From Bacillota bacterium (GTDB lineage Bacteria; Bacillota; Bacilli; Alicyclobacillales; Alicyclobacillaceae): a stretch of 5,609 nt of DNA. The position numbers and the translations under genes were made by a program. How positions within the stretch are numbered: position 1 is the first letter of the stretch; every line of letters starts with the position of its first letter. Where the stretch lies: the NCBI GenBank assembly GCA_021820805.1, contig JAKADF010000262.1, positions 1 through 5,609 of the forward strand. The letters run 5' to 3'. Positions 1 through 5,609 of the stretch are shown here, in pieces. Below the pieces are notes generated by a model. It saw only the letters and a program-made list of their open reading frames with translations, made no database searches and had not been told where the DNA came from.

Positions 1-1
1 T

Positions 2-209
2 GGGCTTGCGGGCTGTTCCGGCATAGGGGCTGTTATGGTAGCTAATGGCCTGCAGGGCCTGCGGGCTGTTTCAGCGTAGGGACTGTTATGATAGCTAATG
101 GCATGTCGGGCTTGCAGGCTGATTCGGTATAGGGGCTGTTTCGATAGCTAAGTGCCTGCTGGGCTTGCGGGCTGTTTCAGCATAGGGACTGTAATGCTAA
201 TGGTCTGCC
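2..209. repeat. Imperfect 53-bp tandem repeat array, about 4 copies
   Basis: Hand alignment gives units at 2-54, 55-107, 108-160 (each exactly 53 bp) and a shortened fourth at 161-209, with a decayed fragment after it (to about 230). Units 1 to 3 are roughly 80% identical to each other. Each unit opens with GGGCYTGC and carries two related sub-blocks starting GGGCTGTT or GGACTGTT, then TAGCTAATGGC or a variant. Because 53 is not a multiple of 3, and the units contain TAG and TAA on both strands, the array is not coding. The array may continue to the left of the window. No gene is visible anywhere in 1-451; 230-285 shows nothing I recognise. Function is unknown. Confidence 0.85.
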
Positions 210-291
210 AGGCCCGCAGGCCCTTCCGCTTTCATCGTCGCACGTTTTGCCGTCTATAAGGTATTCAACAGCCTGAAGATCGACTCAGGGG

Positions 292-333
292 GGGTGGTTT
301 GACACCCTAGGCACCCCTGACACCACCCTTTTT
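292..333 (+). terminator. Candidate rho-independent terminator or REP-like hairpin
   Basis: GGGTGGT (292-298) is perfectly complementary to ACCACCC (322-328), and TTTTT follows at 329-333, the layout of an intrinsic terminator reading rightward. The 23-nt loop is unusually long and holds GACACC-type direct repeats (301-306, 319-324) and CCTAGG. On the opposite strand the loop reads GGTGTCAGGGGTGCC, which resembles the GGTGTCAGGCACC-like repeats scattered in many Bacillales genomes; that resemblance is from memory. If it is a terminator, it belongs to a gene left of the window and isolates the efflux unit from it. Confidence 0.5.
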
Positions 334-353
334 GCTTCAAATTGGCTTCTCAA

Positions 354-384
354 TTACCTGATTATTTGTAAACGGATTTATAAT
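354..384 (+). promoter_or_regulatory. Candidate sigma-A promoter for the leader/MFS unit
   Basis: A perfect TATAAT lies at 379-384, about 68 bp upstream of the leader ORF start. No convincing -35 is present: TTACCT at 354-359 has 19-bp spacing and ACCTGA at 356-361 has 17-bp spacing, and both match TTGACA poorly. There is no TGn extension. The position suits a transcript with a 5' leader of about 55-60 nt before the leader peptide. The -10 is convincing; the rest is inference. Confidence 0.45.
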
Positions 385-451
385 GAATAAAATGTATGGG
401 GTGCTTAAAAACCGAATACCTCATTTCAATCTGCATAAAGGAGAAACTCGT

Positions 452-475
452 ATGAGTAAAGCTATGCCCATTTGA
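452..475 (+). CDS. Seven-residue leader peptide upstream of the MFS gene
   Basis: ATG at 452 begins a tiny ORF, MSKAMPI followed by TGA (473-475). It has a strong ribosome binding site, AAAGGAGA at 437-444, with 7 nt to the start, as good as that of any full gene here, which is the main argument that it is translated. Its stop codon lies at the foot of the left arm (474-485) of the stem that masks the downstream gene's ribosome binding site, so a ribosome paused near the end of this ORF would cover that arm. By analogy with erm and cat leader peptides I infer a regulatory role rather than a function for the peptide itself. I do not recognise the peptide as a known arrest sequence. Confidence 0.6.
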   Translation: MSKAMPI

Positions 476-545
476 TTTTCCTCATTGGGGATGCCCCGCA
501 AATCGATATTTGAGCTCCAGATTGGGGCTCCACATGAGGAGAATT
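474..545 (+). promoter_or_regulatory. Translational attenuator: stem sequestering the MFS ribosome binding site
   Basis: The left arm 474-485 (GATTTTCCTCAT) pairs continuously with 534-545 (ATGAGGAGAATT): 12 base pairs, ten Watson-Crick and two G-U (478/541 and 474/545). The right arm contains the whole GAGGAGA ribosome binding site of the gene starting at 551, so the closed form should block its translation. Two smaller hairpins sit inside: GGGG/CCCC at 487-490/494-497, and a 7-pair stem at 512-518/524-530 with one G-U. The leader ORF stop overlaps the left arm, the arrangement expected if ribosome stalling opens the stem. There is no strong U tract, so a translational rather than transcriptional mechanism is favoured. 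Pairing is read directly from sequence; the regulatory role is inferred. Confidence 0.6.
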
Positions 546-550
546 TTACA

Positions 551-1777
551 ATGAACATATATTTTGCGCTGCTTAGAAAGCGGGACTTTAGTCTTTTATG
601 CATAGCAGATGCTATATCTGTTTTGGGTGACCAAGCAGGTTCCATTGCACTCTTATGGTTTACGATGGTCACAACGCACAAATCGGCAAGTATGGGGCTT
701 ATTGCTCTTGGGTTTGGTTTGCCTGGTGTGTTGTTCGGAGCAGTTTCAGGGAATATCCTTGACCGATTTCCTCGGAAAAGGATTCTTGTACTGTCAAATG
801 TTATCTTAGGACTGCTCTTTTTGGCTACACCGTATCTCTTTTATTTGCATAGGCTGACGTTTGTATTGCTTATGGTTTTTGTTATTGCAGCAGGGTGCTT
901 AACTCCGCTGACAACAGTTGGTTCAATGGTTGTACTCAAAAGCCTTGTATCGGATAGCGAACTTGGTGCAGCAAATTCGTTAAGTGAAACAATTTGGCAA
1001 TCTGCATCGCTTGTTGGGCCGCTGTTTGCGGGGTTATTAATCAGCATGCTGGGTGCGCCGGAGGCAGTATTCGTTGACGGCATCACATTTTGCTGTGCCG
1101 CAATTGCGATAAGCTTGATTCGGGGTTTAATACAAACATCAGTGTCTTTTTGTGAATCCAATGTGGAAAAGCAAAAGCCAAACTTCTGGAAAGATGTATG
1201 GGGCGGCCTGAAATACCTGTATATGGTTAAACCAGTTTGGTGGATTACCATAAGCGCGGTATTTCTGAATATGGCTTATGGCCAAATCGAAGTTGGCCTA
1301 CCGTTTTTTGTGCATCAGGAATTGGTTTCAAGTGCTGCAATCCTTGGCGGGTTGTGGACTTCTTATTTTATCGGATCGATAGTGGGTTCTATTTTAACTG
1401 GCTTGAAGCAATTTCAGTTTCACCAAGGTCTTCTGATGTGCATGATGATTATCGCTTGGGGGATTTGCTTGTTGCCCCTTTTTTGGTTTCACGGAGTCTC
1501 TGTTACATTTATCTTGATTTTTCTGGCTGGATTTTCCTTCGCGGGGTATCCGCCGATGGCAAGAACTGCCGTTTTGCGGCTTGTGCCTTCAGAGTTTCAA
1601 GGACGTGTGCTTGGGATCCGCATGTCTCTCATCGCCCTTGGCACGCCCGTTGGCTCTTACGTAAGTGGTATTTTGGCGGGCTTTGTAGAACCAGCATCTG
1701 TTATTGGTATCGCAGGACTTGCTATGGTTGTAATGGGGGTATTTCTTACTGCAGTGAGGGATTTTCGAAAGATATAA
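551..1777 (+). CDS. MFS efflux transporter (macrolide-efflux / MFS_3-like)
   Basis: This 408-residue protein has the length and hydrophobic pattern of a 12-helix major facilitator in the cytoplasmic membrane, a proton-coupled exporter by family. Seen: an N-terminal RDFSLLCIADAISVLGDQ segment typical of Mef-like proteins; the loop 2-3 signature with G67, D71, R72 and RKR at 75-77; a motif-C-like LVGPLFAG around 154-161; a hydrophilic central loop at about 196-220 splitting two six-helix halves; and PSEFQGRVLGI at 346-356, characteristic of the MFS_3/Mef group. I chose ATG 551 because GAGGAGA lies 9 nt upstream and the protein then begins like its relatives. The in-frame ATG at 485 would add 22 polar residues and has no ribosome binding site. 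Substrate cannot be told from sequence; a drug such as a ribosome-targeting antibiotic would fit the attenuator upstream. The gene stands alone between a promoter and a terminator. Confidence 0.88.
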   Translation: MNIYFALLRKRDFSLLCIADAISVLGDQAGSIALLWFTMVTTHKSASMGLIALGFGLPGVLFGAVSGNILDRFPRKRILVLSNVILGLLFLATPYLFYLHRLTFVLLMVFVIAAGCLTPLTTVGSMVVLKSLVSDSELGAANSLSETIWQSASLVGPLFAGLLISMLGAPEAVFVDGITFCCAAIAISLIRGLIQTSVSFCESNVEKQKPNFWKDVWGGLKYLYMVKPVWWITISAVFLNMAYGQIEVGLPFFVHQELVSSAAILGGLWTSYFIGSIVGSILTGLKQFQFHQGLLMCMMIIAWGICLLPLFWFHGVSVTFILIFLAGFSFAGYPPMARTAVLRLVPSEFQGRVLGIRMSLIALGTPVGSYVSGILAGFVEPASVIGIAGLAMVVMGVFLTAVRDFRKI

Positions 1778-1815
1778 ACTTTGAGGGTTCATAATACGAA
1801 TACGGACGTTTTTAC

Positions 1816-1850
1816 ATGGATAGTAGTTCTATTGCGCTGCTATCCATTTT
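1816..1850 (+). terminator. Rho-independent terminator after the MFS gene
   Basis: ATGGATAGTAG (1816-1826) pairs with CTGCTATCCAT (1837-1847), an 11-bp stem with one G-U pair and a 10-nt loop, followed by TTTT and then a T-rich run to 1860. It starts 38 bp after the MFS stop codon. The stem is only moderately GC-rich and the T tract is interrupted by CAA, so efficiency may be partial. There is no T tract on the other side, so it acts on rightward transcription only. Confidence 0.7.
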
Positions 1851-1858
1851 CAATTTAT

Positions 1859-1896
1859 TTGATTTAATATGGAAGAAAGAGTAGAACACTTATAGT
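1859..1896 (+). promoter_or_regulatory. Weak candidate promoter for the asparaginase gene
   Basis: A TATAGT hexamer at 1891-1896 (one mismatch to TATAAT) would give a short untranslated leader of about 25 nt, but the sequence 17 bp upstream (TATGGA) is a poor -35. An alternative is TTGATT at 1859-1864 with TAGAAC at 1882-1887 at 17-bp spacing. A promoter is expected here because a terminator closes the preceding gene, but which of these is used cannot be decided by eye. Confidence 0.3.
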
Positions 1897-1928
1897 TTTT
1901 AACAGCCTGAACTTCTGGAGGGAGATTT

Positions 1929-2954
1929 ATGGGGAATTCGTTCGTCTATGTGACAAGAGGCGGAATTCGAGAAAGTGAACATTTCGGCTCAATTGCAGTA
2001 GTGTCTAGTTCGGGTAAATTACTTGCACATTATGGTGATCCAAATTATGTAACATTTGCTAGAAGTTCTGCAAAACCAATGCAAGCGATTCCACTCGTAG
2101 AGTCAGGAGCAGTTGAAACCTTTTTGTTTGATGAATCGGATTTGGCGCAATGCTGTGCATCACATAGCAGCGAATTACAACATACAGAACGTGTTTTAAG
2201 TATGCTTCAGAAAATCGGGCTTGATGAATCTTACCTTCAGTGTGGTCCCCATATACCGCACAGCATGGAAACTTATGATAGACTCATTCGAGCTGGTAAA
2301 GCTTTGACGTCTTTATACAGCAATTGTTCTGGTAAACATACTGGTATGCTGGCCTATTCGAAACATATTGGGGCAGACCTAAGTACATACTATGAAATCA
2401 ATCACCCTCTCCAACAAACTATTCTTTCCGCAGTCTCTGAGCTTACTGATGTGCCTAAAGATCGAATTGTGATTGGCCGCGATGGCTGCGGTGTACCAAC
2501 ATTCGCACTGCCTATTGCGAACTTTGCATTATCTTATGCCAGGTTCACAAACCCAGAGGGATTAAAGCACGGAGAAGCCATGAAACGAATTTCAGCAGCA
2601 ATGCGGTCTTATCCCGAACTTGTTGGCGGGACGGATCGTTTTGATACAGATTTAATGAAAGTGACAAATGGACGTATTCTCGCGAAGGTCGGTGCAGAAG
2701 GATTTATTATTGCAGCTGATACGATCCGTAAATTTGCGCTAGCTATAAAGGTACAAGATGGTAACAGCCGTGCAATTCCGCCAGCAGTGATACGAACCTT
2801 GGCAGCAATGGATGCTCTGTCCTCTGAAGAAAGAGAGTGGCTTCATAAATATGAAGAGCCGGAACTTTTGAATACTCGTGGTGAAAAGATAGGAAATATT
2901 ATTGCCGATTTTGAGTTAGAGTTTAAGAGTTCAGCACATGTGACAGCTTCATGA
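1929..2954 (+). CDS. L-asparaginase, asparaginase II family (ReAV-like, class 3)
   Basis: This 341-residue protein should hydrolyse L-asparagine to aspartate and ammonia. It belongs to the asparaginase II family (Pfam PF06089), which is unrelated to the bacterial-type (AnsA/AnsB) enzymes and resembles serine beta-lactamases in fold. Visible signatures are RSSAKP at 45-50, ASHSSE at 77-82, NCSGKH at 132-137, GRDGCGVP at 183-190, GGTDRFDT at 233-240 and KVGAEG at 253-258. Recalled from Rhizobium etli ReAV, the catalytic Ser48/Lys51 and Ser80 correspond with a constant offset of two to S46/K49 and S78 here. The zinc ligands Cys135/Lys138/Cys189 correspond to C133/K136/C187, and K253 is the likely match of Lys263. 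No signal peptide is seen, so it is cytoplasmic. GGAGG at 1917-1921 lies 7 nt before the ATG. The length is normal for the family and the gene appears monocistronic, so a simple catabolic or nitrogen-supply role is likely. Confidence 0.9.
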   Translation: MGNSFVYVTRGGIRESEHFGSIAVVSSSGKLLAHYGDPNYVTFARSSAKPMQAIPLVESGAVETFLFDESDLAQCCASHSSELQHTERVLSMLQKIGLDESYLQCGPHIPHSMETYDRLIRAGKALTSLYSNCSGKHTGMLAYSKHIGADLSTYYEINHPLQQTILSAVSELTDVPKDRIVIGRDGCGVPTFALPIANFALSYARFTNPEGLKHGEAMKRISAAMRSYPELVGGTDRFDTDLMKVTNGRILAKVGAEGFIIAADTIRKFALAIKVQDGNSRAIPPAVIRTLAAMDALSSEEREWLHKYEEPELLNTRGEKIGNIIADFELEFKSSAHVTAS

Positions 2955-3048
2955 TTCATATACCAAGGCTCTTTATGCAGCCTTATTCCTATATCTCCAA
3001 AAATGATAGCAATTGGTACAATATGTGTTCCACAATTTGGTGCCATGT

Positions 3049-3064
3049 ATACTAAAATTAGTAT
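3049..3064 (+). promoter_or_regulatory. Operator-like dyad over a TATACT box upstream of yhaO
   Basis: ATACTA (3049-3054) and TAGTAT (3059-3064) form a perfect inverted repeat with a 4-nt AAAT spacer. The left arm overlaps TATACT (3048-3053), a plausible -10 box located about 72 bp before the start of the nuclease gene. No good -35 at standard spacing was found. The dyad is too AT-rich and too short to be a terminator, and its size suits a dimeric repressor site, but the regulator is unknown and chance is possible in AT-rich intergenic DNA. The rest of the 167-bp gap (2955-3121) shows no gene. Confidence 0.3.
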
Positions 3065-3124
3065 GAGAGAATTTGAGACAGGGTGAGTATTAAAAGATGT
3101 TTAAAACCCGAGGTGGCATAATTG

Positions 3125-4384
3125 ATGTTTAAGTTTATACACTCTGCCGATTTACATCTGGACAGCCCTCTCAGAGGGCTTGCTGCAAGACCAGATGCGC
3201 CAAAAGATGAAATTAGGCTGGCAACAAGAAGGGCACTTCGAAATCTTGTTGATTTTGCGATAGAACAAAGCGTGAACTTTGTTATTATTGCTGGTGATGT
3301 TTATGATGGCGATTGGCAAGACTATCAAACTGGTCTGTTTTTTAATTCCTGCATGGCAAAACTCCGAGACTACAATATTTCTGTCTACCTTATTCGCGGA
3401 AATCATGATGCACAAAGCAACATTACCAAAAGATTAGTATTGCCTTCTAATGTAACAGAATTTCGAGCAGATAAACCTGAAACACATTATATAGAAGACA
3501 TAAAAGCAGCTTTGCACGGACAAAGCTTTAAGCAAAGGGAAGTTCGTGAAAACCTTGCACTTCATTATCCAGATAAGGCACCGGGTTATTTTAATATTGG
3601 AATTTTACACACTTGTGCTGAAGGCGAGGATGGCCACGAGAACTATGCACCATGTAAGGTGGAAGAGCTCGTTTCGAAAGGTTATGGATACTGGGCACTT
3701 GGACACATCCATAAGCTCAATATTTTGCATGAGAATCCATACATTGTGTTCCCAGGAAACATTCAGGGTCGTCATATTCGAGAAACAGGAGAAAAAGGAT
3801 GCACACTCGTAACTGTGAATGGACAAGATGTGACAATCGAGCACCATTCTTTAGATGTTCTTCGCTTTTATATTTGTGAAGTAGATCTTACAAATGCAGA
3901 TTCTGATGAAGATTTCACATCCTTTGTGTGCTCTGGTATTGAAGAACTTGCTGATGCAAACAAGGGTTATATGTTGGCACTTCGGATTAGGCTGATTGGC
4001 CATACAAAACTGCATGGACATTTATTAGAAGATATGGAGAGGTATATACACGAAGTGCAAAATGCAGCAACGATGATTGCAGGAGATAGAATTTGGATTG
4101 AAAAAGTGAAGTTTAACACGAAACCTGTTGAGAGACTCCAAAATTCTACATTATACCGTGATGCAATTGGACAACTTATCGGCAGTGTAGACACAGCAGT
4201 AATGGATACAGAGTTTATCGACGAATTCCTGCAGCATGTAAAAAAGATTCAGAGCAGGCTCGGAGCTTATGTTAAGCAGAAGGATGCAACACGGGTCGAA
4301 TCCGCAGATGACGTATATGGATTGCTAAATGATGCAAAAGAAATCTTACTGACGATGGCGGGAAAGGGGGGAACTAGAAGATGA
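3125..4384 (+). CDS. yhaO: YhaO/SbcD-like metallo-nuclease, DNA repair exonuclease
   Basis: This 419-residue protein is an SbcD/Mre11-type calcineurin-like phosphoesterase, expected to use two metal ions (usually Mn2+) to cut DNA ends in the cytoplasm together with an SbcC/Rad50-like ATPase. All phosphoesterase motifs are present in order: D9-x-H11 in SADLHLDSP, GDVYDGD at 57-63, GNHDA at 92-96, H162 in LHTC, and GHIH at 193-196, followed by PGNIQGRHIRE around 210-220, which is typical of YhaO proteins. The remainder, about 245-419, is the capping and ATPase-contact region. Its length is close to B. subtilis YhaO (about 408). ATG 3125 is preferred because GAGGTGG (3110-3116) lies 8 nt away; TTG 3122 would add one residue at a tighter spacing. 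The last codons overlap the next gene by four bases (ATGA), so the two are translationally coupled and likely form one complex. Confidence 0.92.
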   Translation: MFKFIHSADLHLDSPLRGLAARPDAPKDEIRLATRRALRNLVDFAIEQSVNFVIIAGDVYDGDWQDYQTGLFFNSCMAKLRDYNISVYLIRGNHDAQSNITKRLVLPSNVTEFRADKPETHYIEDIKAALHGQSFKQREVRENLALHYPDKAPGYFNIGILHTCAEGEDGHENYAPCKVEELVSKGYGYWALGHIHKLNILHENPYIVFPGNIQGRHIRETGEKGCTLVTVNGQDVTIEHHSLDVLRFYICEVDLTNADSDEDFTSFVCSGIEELADANKGYMLALRIRLIGHTKLHGHLLEDMERYIHEVQNAATMIAGDRIWIEKVKFNTKPVERLQNSTLYRDAIGQLIGSVDTAVMDTEFIDEFLQHVKKIQSRLGAYVKQKDATRVESADDVYGLLNDAKEILLTMAGKGGTRR

Positions 4385-5609
4385 GGATTCGGGAATTAGA
4401 GTTTCAGTCTATCTATCCTTTCGACTCATTTCACCTGGATTTCGGTTCAACTGGGCCAGCCCTGCATATTTTGCACGGACCGAACGAAGCGGGAAAAAGT
4501 ACGCTCCTTCAGCTTCTGCTTGATTTGCTTTTCGGCGGAAAGATTGATGATGCTTTTCGTGCAAGATACGACAGCCGCTCTCGCATGGAAGGGATTCTGG
4601 AAGCATCGAACCATTCGCCATTTCACATTAAACGGAAAAAGCGTAATACAAAACTGCTGCTGACAGATGGAAAAGTGCCAGAGTTATCCGAGGAACTTCT
4701 TGCACCTTATCTTGAAGGATACGACAAGGAGCGATTTACGCTTTTGTTCGGGTTTAATCACACTCGTCTTCGTCAAGGCGGAGAGAGTCTATTACAGTCG
4801 GGCGGCCATGCCGGGATTTCCCTTTTTGAAGCAGGCGGGGGAATTCAGTTTTTGCAGGGAATGCTTGGTGAGTTATCGGATCGGACAACGAATCTTTTAG
4901 ATCAGCGGTTTACAAAGACTTCTGCAAAATTGTTGAATAAAACATTGCGTGCTTATAATGAGGCAGAAAATGCAGTGAGGGCAAGCAGCCTGCGCGGAGA
5001 AGATTGGCAGTTGCAAGGCGATGAAATCACTGCTTCACAAAGGAAAATTGAGCATTTAACAACTAATAAATCACAGAAAGCCAAAGAGCTTTTAAAACTG
5101 CAGCGTATTATGCGGGTCAGAACACATATTGAAAGGTATCAGGATTTACGAGCGAGACTTGCTCAAATGGAAGGAATTCCGGTCCTCACTACTGATTTGG
5201 ACGAGCGGATTTCAAATGTCATAAGTACATACGAGTCCGCCGCTAAAGAGTTGTCGAAGCAGGAAGAAATTTACCAGGTTCGCAAAGAGGAACTTGACAG
5301 TATATCGCTGGATGAAAAAGTGCTCCAATTTGAAAATGAAATTAAACGATTAGGGGAACGCGTATCACAATATGTTTCTTTAAGGGATGATGAGATTCCC
5401 CAGATTCGTCAAAAGATGACTAAACAACATGATGAAGCTAAGCGTCTTCTTTATGAGCTTTCTCCAGAAGTTTCTCTGGAGGACTCCCCAAATCTTCGTG
5501 TCCCATTTGCTGATGAAGAATATATAACGCATTTGTCAGAGAACTTAAAGACCGTACGCCTTGAAGTGAATGGAGCAAAAGATTGGTTTGCCGAGCTGCG
5601 TAATGATGT
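4381..5609 (+). CDS. yhaN: YhaN/SbcC-like AAA ATPase, N-terminal part (runs off the right edge)
   Basis: An open frame of 409 codons with no stop reaches the window end. YhaN-type proteins are about 950-1000 residues, so roughly 40% is seen. The start MRIRELEFQSIYPFDSF is the usual first beta strand. The Walker A motif GPNEAGKST lies at 33-41, and the family signature with FGFNHTRLRQGGESLLQ (123-139) then SLFEAGGG (147-154) marks the AAA_27/YhaN group (PF13514). From about 215 to 265 and 275 to 360 the sequence is charged and heptad-like (runs of E, K, Q, R and L), the ascending half of an SMC/Rad50-like coiled coil. The signature motif, Walker B and any hinge lie outside. Its ATG overlaps the yhaO stop (ATGA), with AAAGGGGGG at 4363-4371 as ribosome binding site, 9 nt away. 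It probably powers and gates the YhaO nuclease at DNA ends. In B. subtilis this pair lies next to the exoribonuclease gene yhaM (recalled), which cannot be checked here. Confidence 0.9.
   Translation, partial: MRIRELEFQSIYPFDSFHLDFGSTGPALHILHGPNEAGKSTLLQLLLDLLFGGKIDDAFRARYDSRSRMEGILEASNHSPFHIKRKKRNTKLLLTDGKVPELSEELLAPYLEGYDKERFTLLFGFNHTRLRQGGESLLQSGGHAGISLFEAGGGIQFLQGMLGELSDRTTNLLDQRFTKTSAKLLNKTLRAYNEAENAVRASSLRGEDWQLQGDEITASQRKIEHLTTNKSQKAKELLKLQRIMRVRTHIERYQDLRARLAQMEGIPVLTTDLDERISNVISTYESAAKELSKQEEIYQVRKEELDSISLDEKVLQFENEIKRLGERVSQYVSLRDDEIPQIRQKMTKQHDEAKRLLYELSPEVSLEDSPNLRVPFADEEYITHLSENLKTVRLEVNGAKDWFAELRND

Noticed and set aside
2..209. The repeat array as a CRISPR
   Set aside because: The units are contiguous 53-bp copies without unique spacers, and similarity extends across the whole unit, so this is a tandem repeat.
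485..550. Upstream in-frame ATG at 485 as the start of the MFS transporter (430 residues)
   Set aside because: No ribosome binding site precedes it, the added 22 residues are polar and unlike the family, and the ATG lies in the left arm of the attenuator stem. ATG 551 has GAGGAGA at proper spacing.
841..1251. 136-codon open frame on the minus strand inside the MFS gene
   Set aside because: It lies antisense to a well-supported membrane protein gene, and its translation has no recognisable family. It is an incidental frame.
1237..1794. 185-codon + strand frame overlapping the MFS gene
   Set aside because: It is an out-of-frame reading of the transporter with Trp/Cys/Arg/Tyr-rich, low-plausibility composition, while the transporter frame continues intact through all helices.
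267..1911. Shared 11-mer AACAGCCTGAA at 267-277 and 1901-1911, both before genes
   Set aside because: A few chance 11-mer pairs are expected in a window of this size, and the flanks do not match, so a shared operator is not supported.
2965..2984. AAGGCT/AGCCTT inverted repeat just after the asparaginase stop as a terminator
   Set aside because: Only six base pairs with an 8-nt loop, and ATTCCTATAT rather than a T tract follows. A terminator may be absent, leaving possible read-through into yhaO.
3073..3093. TTGAGA (3073-3078) and TATTAA (3088-3093) as a promoter for yhaO
   Set aside because: The spacing is only 9 bp, far from 16-18, and no suitable -10 lies at the right distance from TTGAGA.

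Overview
The window looks like chromosomal DNA from a low-to-moderate-GC Gram-positive bacterium of the order Bacillales. The reasons are strong AGGAGG-type ribosome binding sites, a TTG/ATG start choice, rho-independent terminators, and a YhaO/YhaN gene pair of the Bacillus subtilis type. Genus cannot be fixed by eye; a Sporosarcina/Planococcaceae or Paenibacillus-like host would fit. All genes are on the + strand.

Layout. Positions 1-451 hold no gene that I can support. They begin with a non-coding array of about four imperfect 53-bp tandem repeats (2-209), followed by a GC-rich stem with a T tract (292-333) that could terminate an upstream transcript or be a REP-like element, then a perfect TATAAT box (379-384). 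Next comes a short control region: a 7-codon leader ORF with its own good ribosome binding site (452-475), and a 12-bp stem (474-485 with 534-545) that buries the ribosome binding site of the following gene. That gene (551-1777) encodes a 12-helix major facilitator superfamily exporter of the macrolide-efflux/MFS_3 type. This is the architecture of a translational attenuator as in erm and cat genes, and it is the most interesting part of the window. A terminator hairpin (1816-1850) closes the unit.

From 1929 to 2954 there is an L-asparaginase of the asparaginase II (Rhizobium etli ReAV, 'class 3') family with its predicted catalytic and zinc-site residues in place. After a 167-bp gap containing a perfect operator-like dyad over a TATACT box comes a repair pair: a YhaO/SbcD-like metallo-nuclease (3125-4384) and, overlapping it by ATGA, a YhaN/SbcC-like AAA ATPase that runs off the right edge (4381 onward).

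Functionally the window holds three separate units: an inducible-looking efflux pump, a nitrogen-metabolism hydrolase, and a DNA end-processing nuclease/ATPase complex. I see no sequence link that makes them one system. No tRNA, rRNA, CRISPR array or insertion sequence was recognised.
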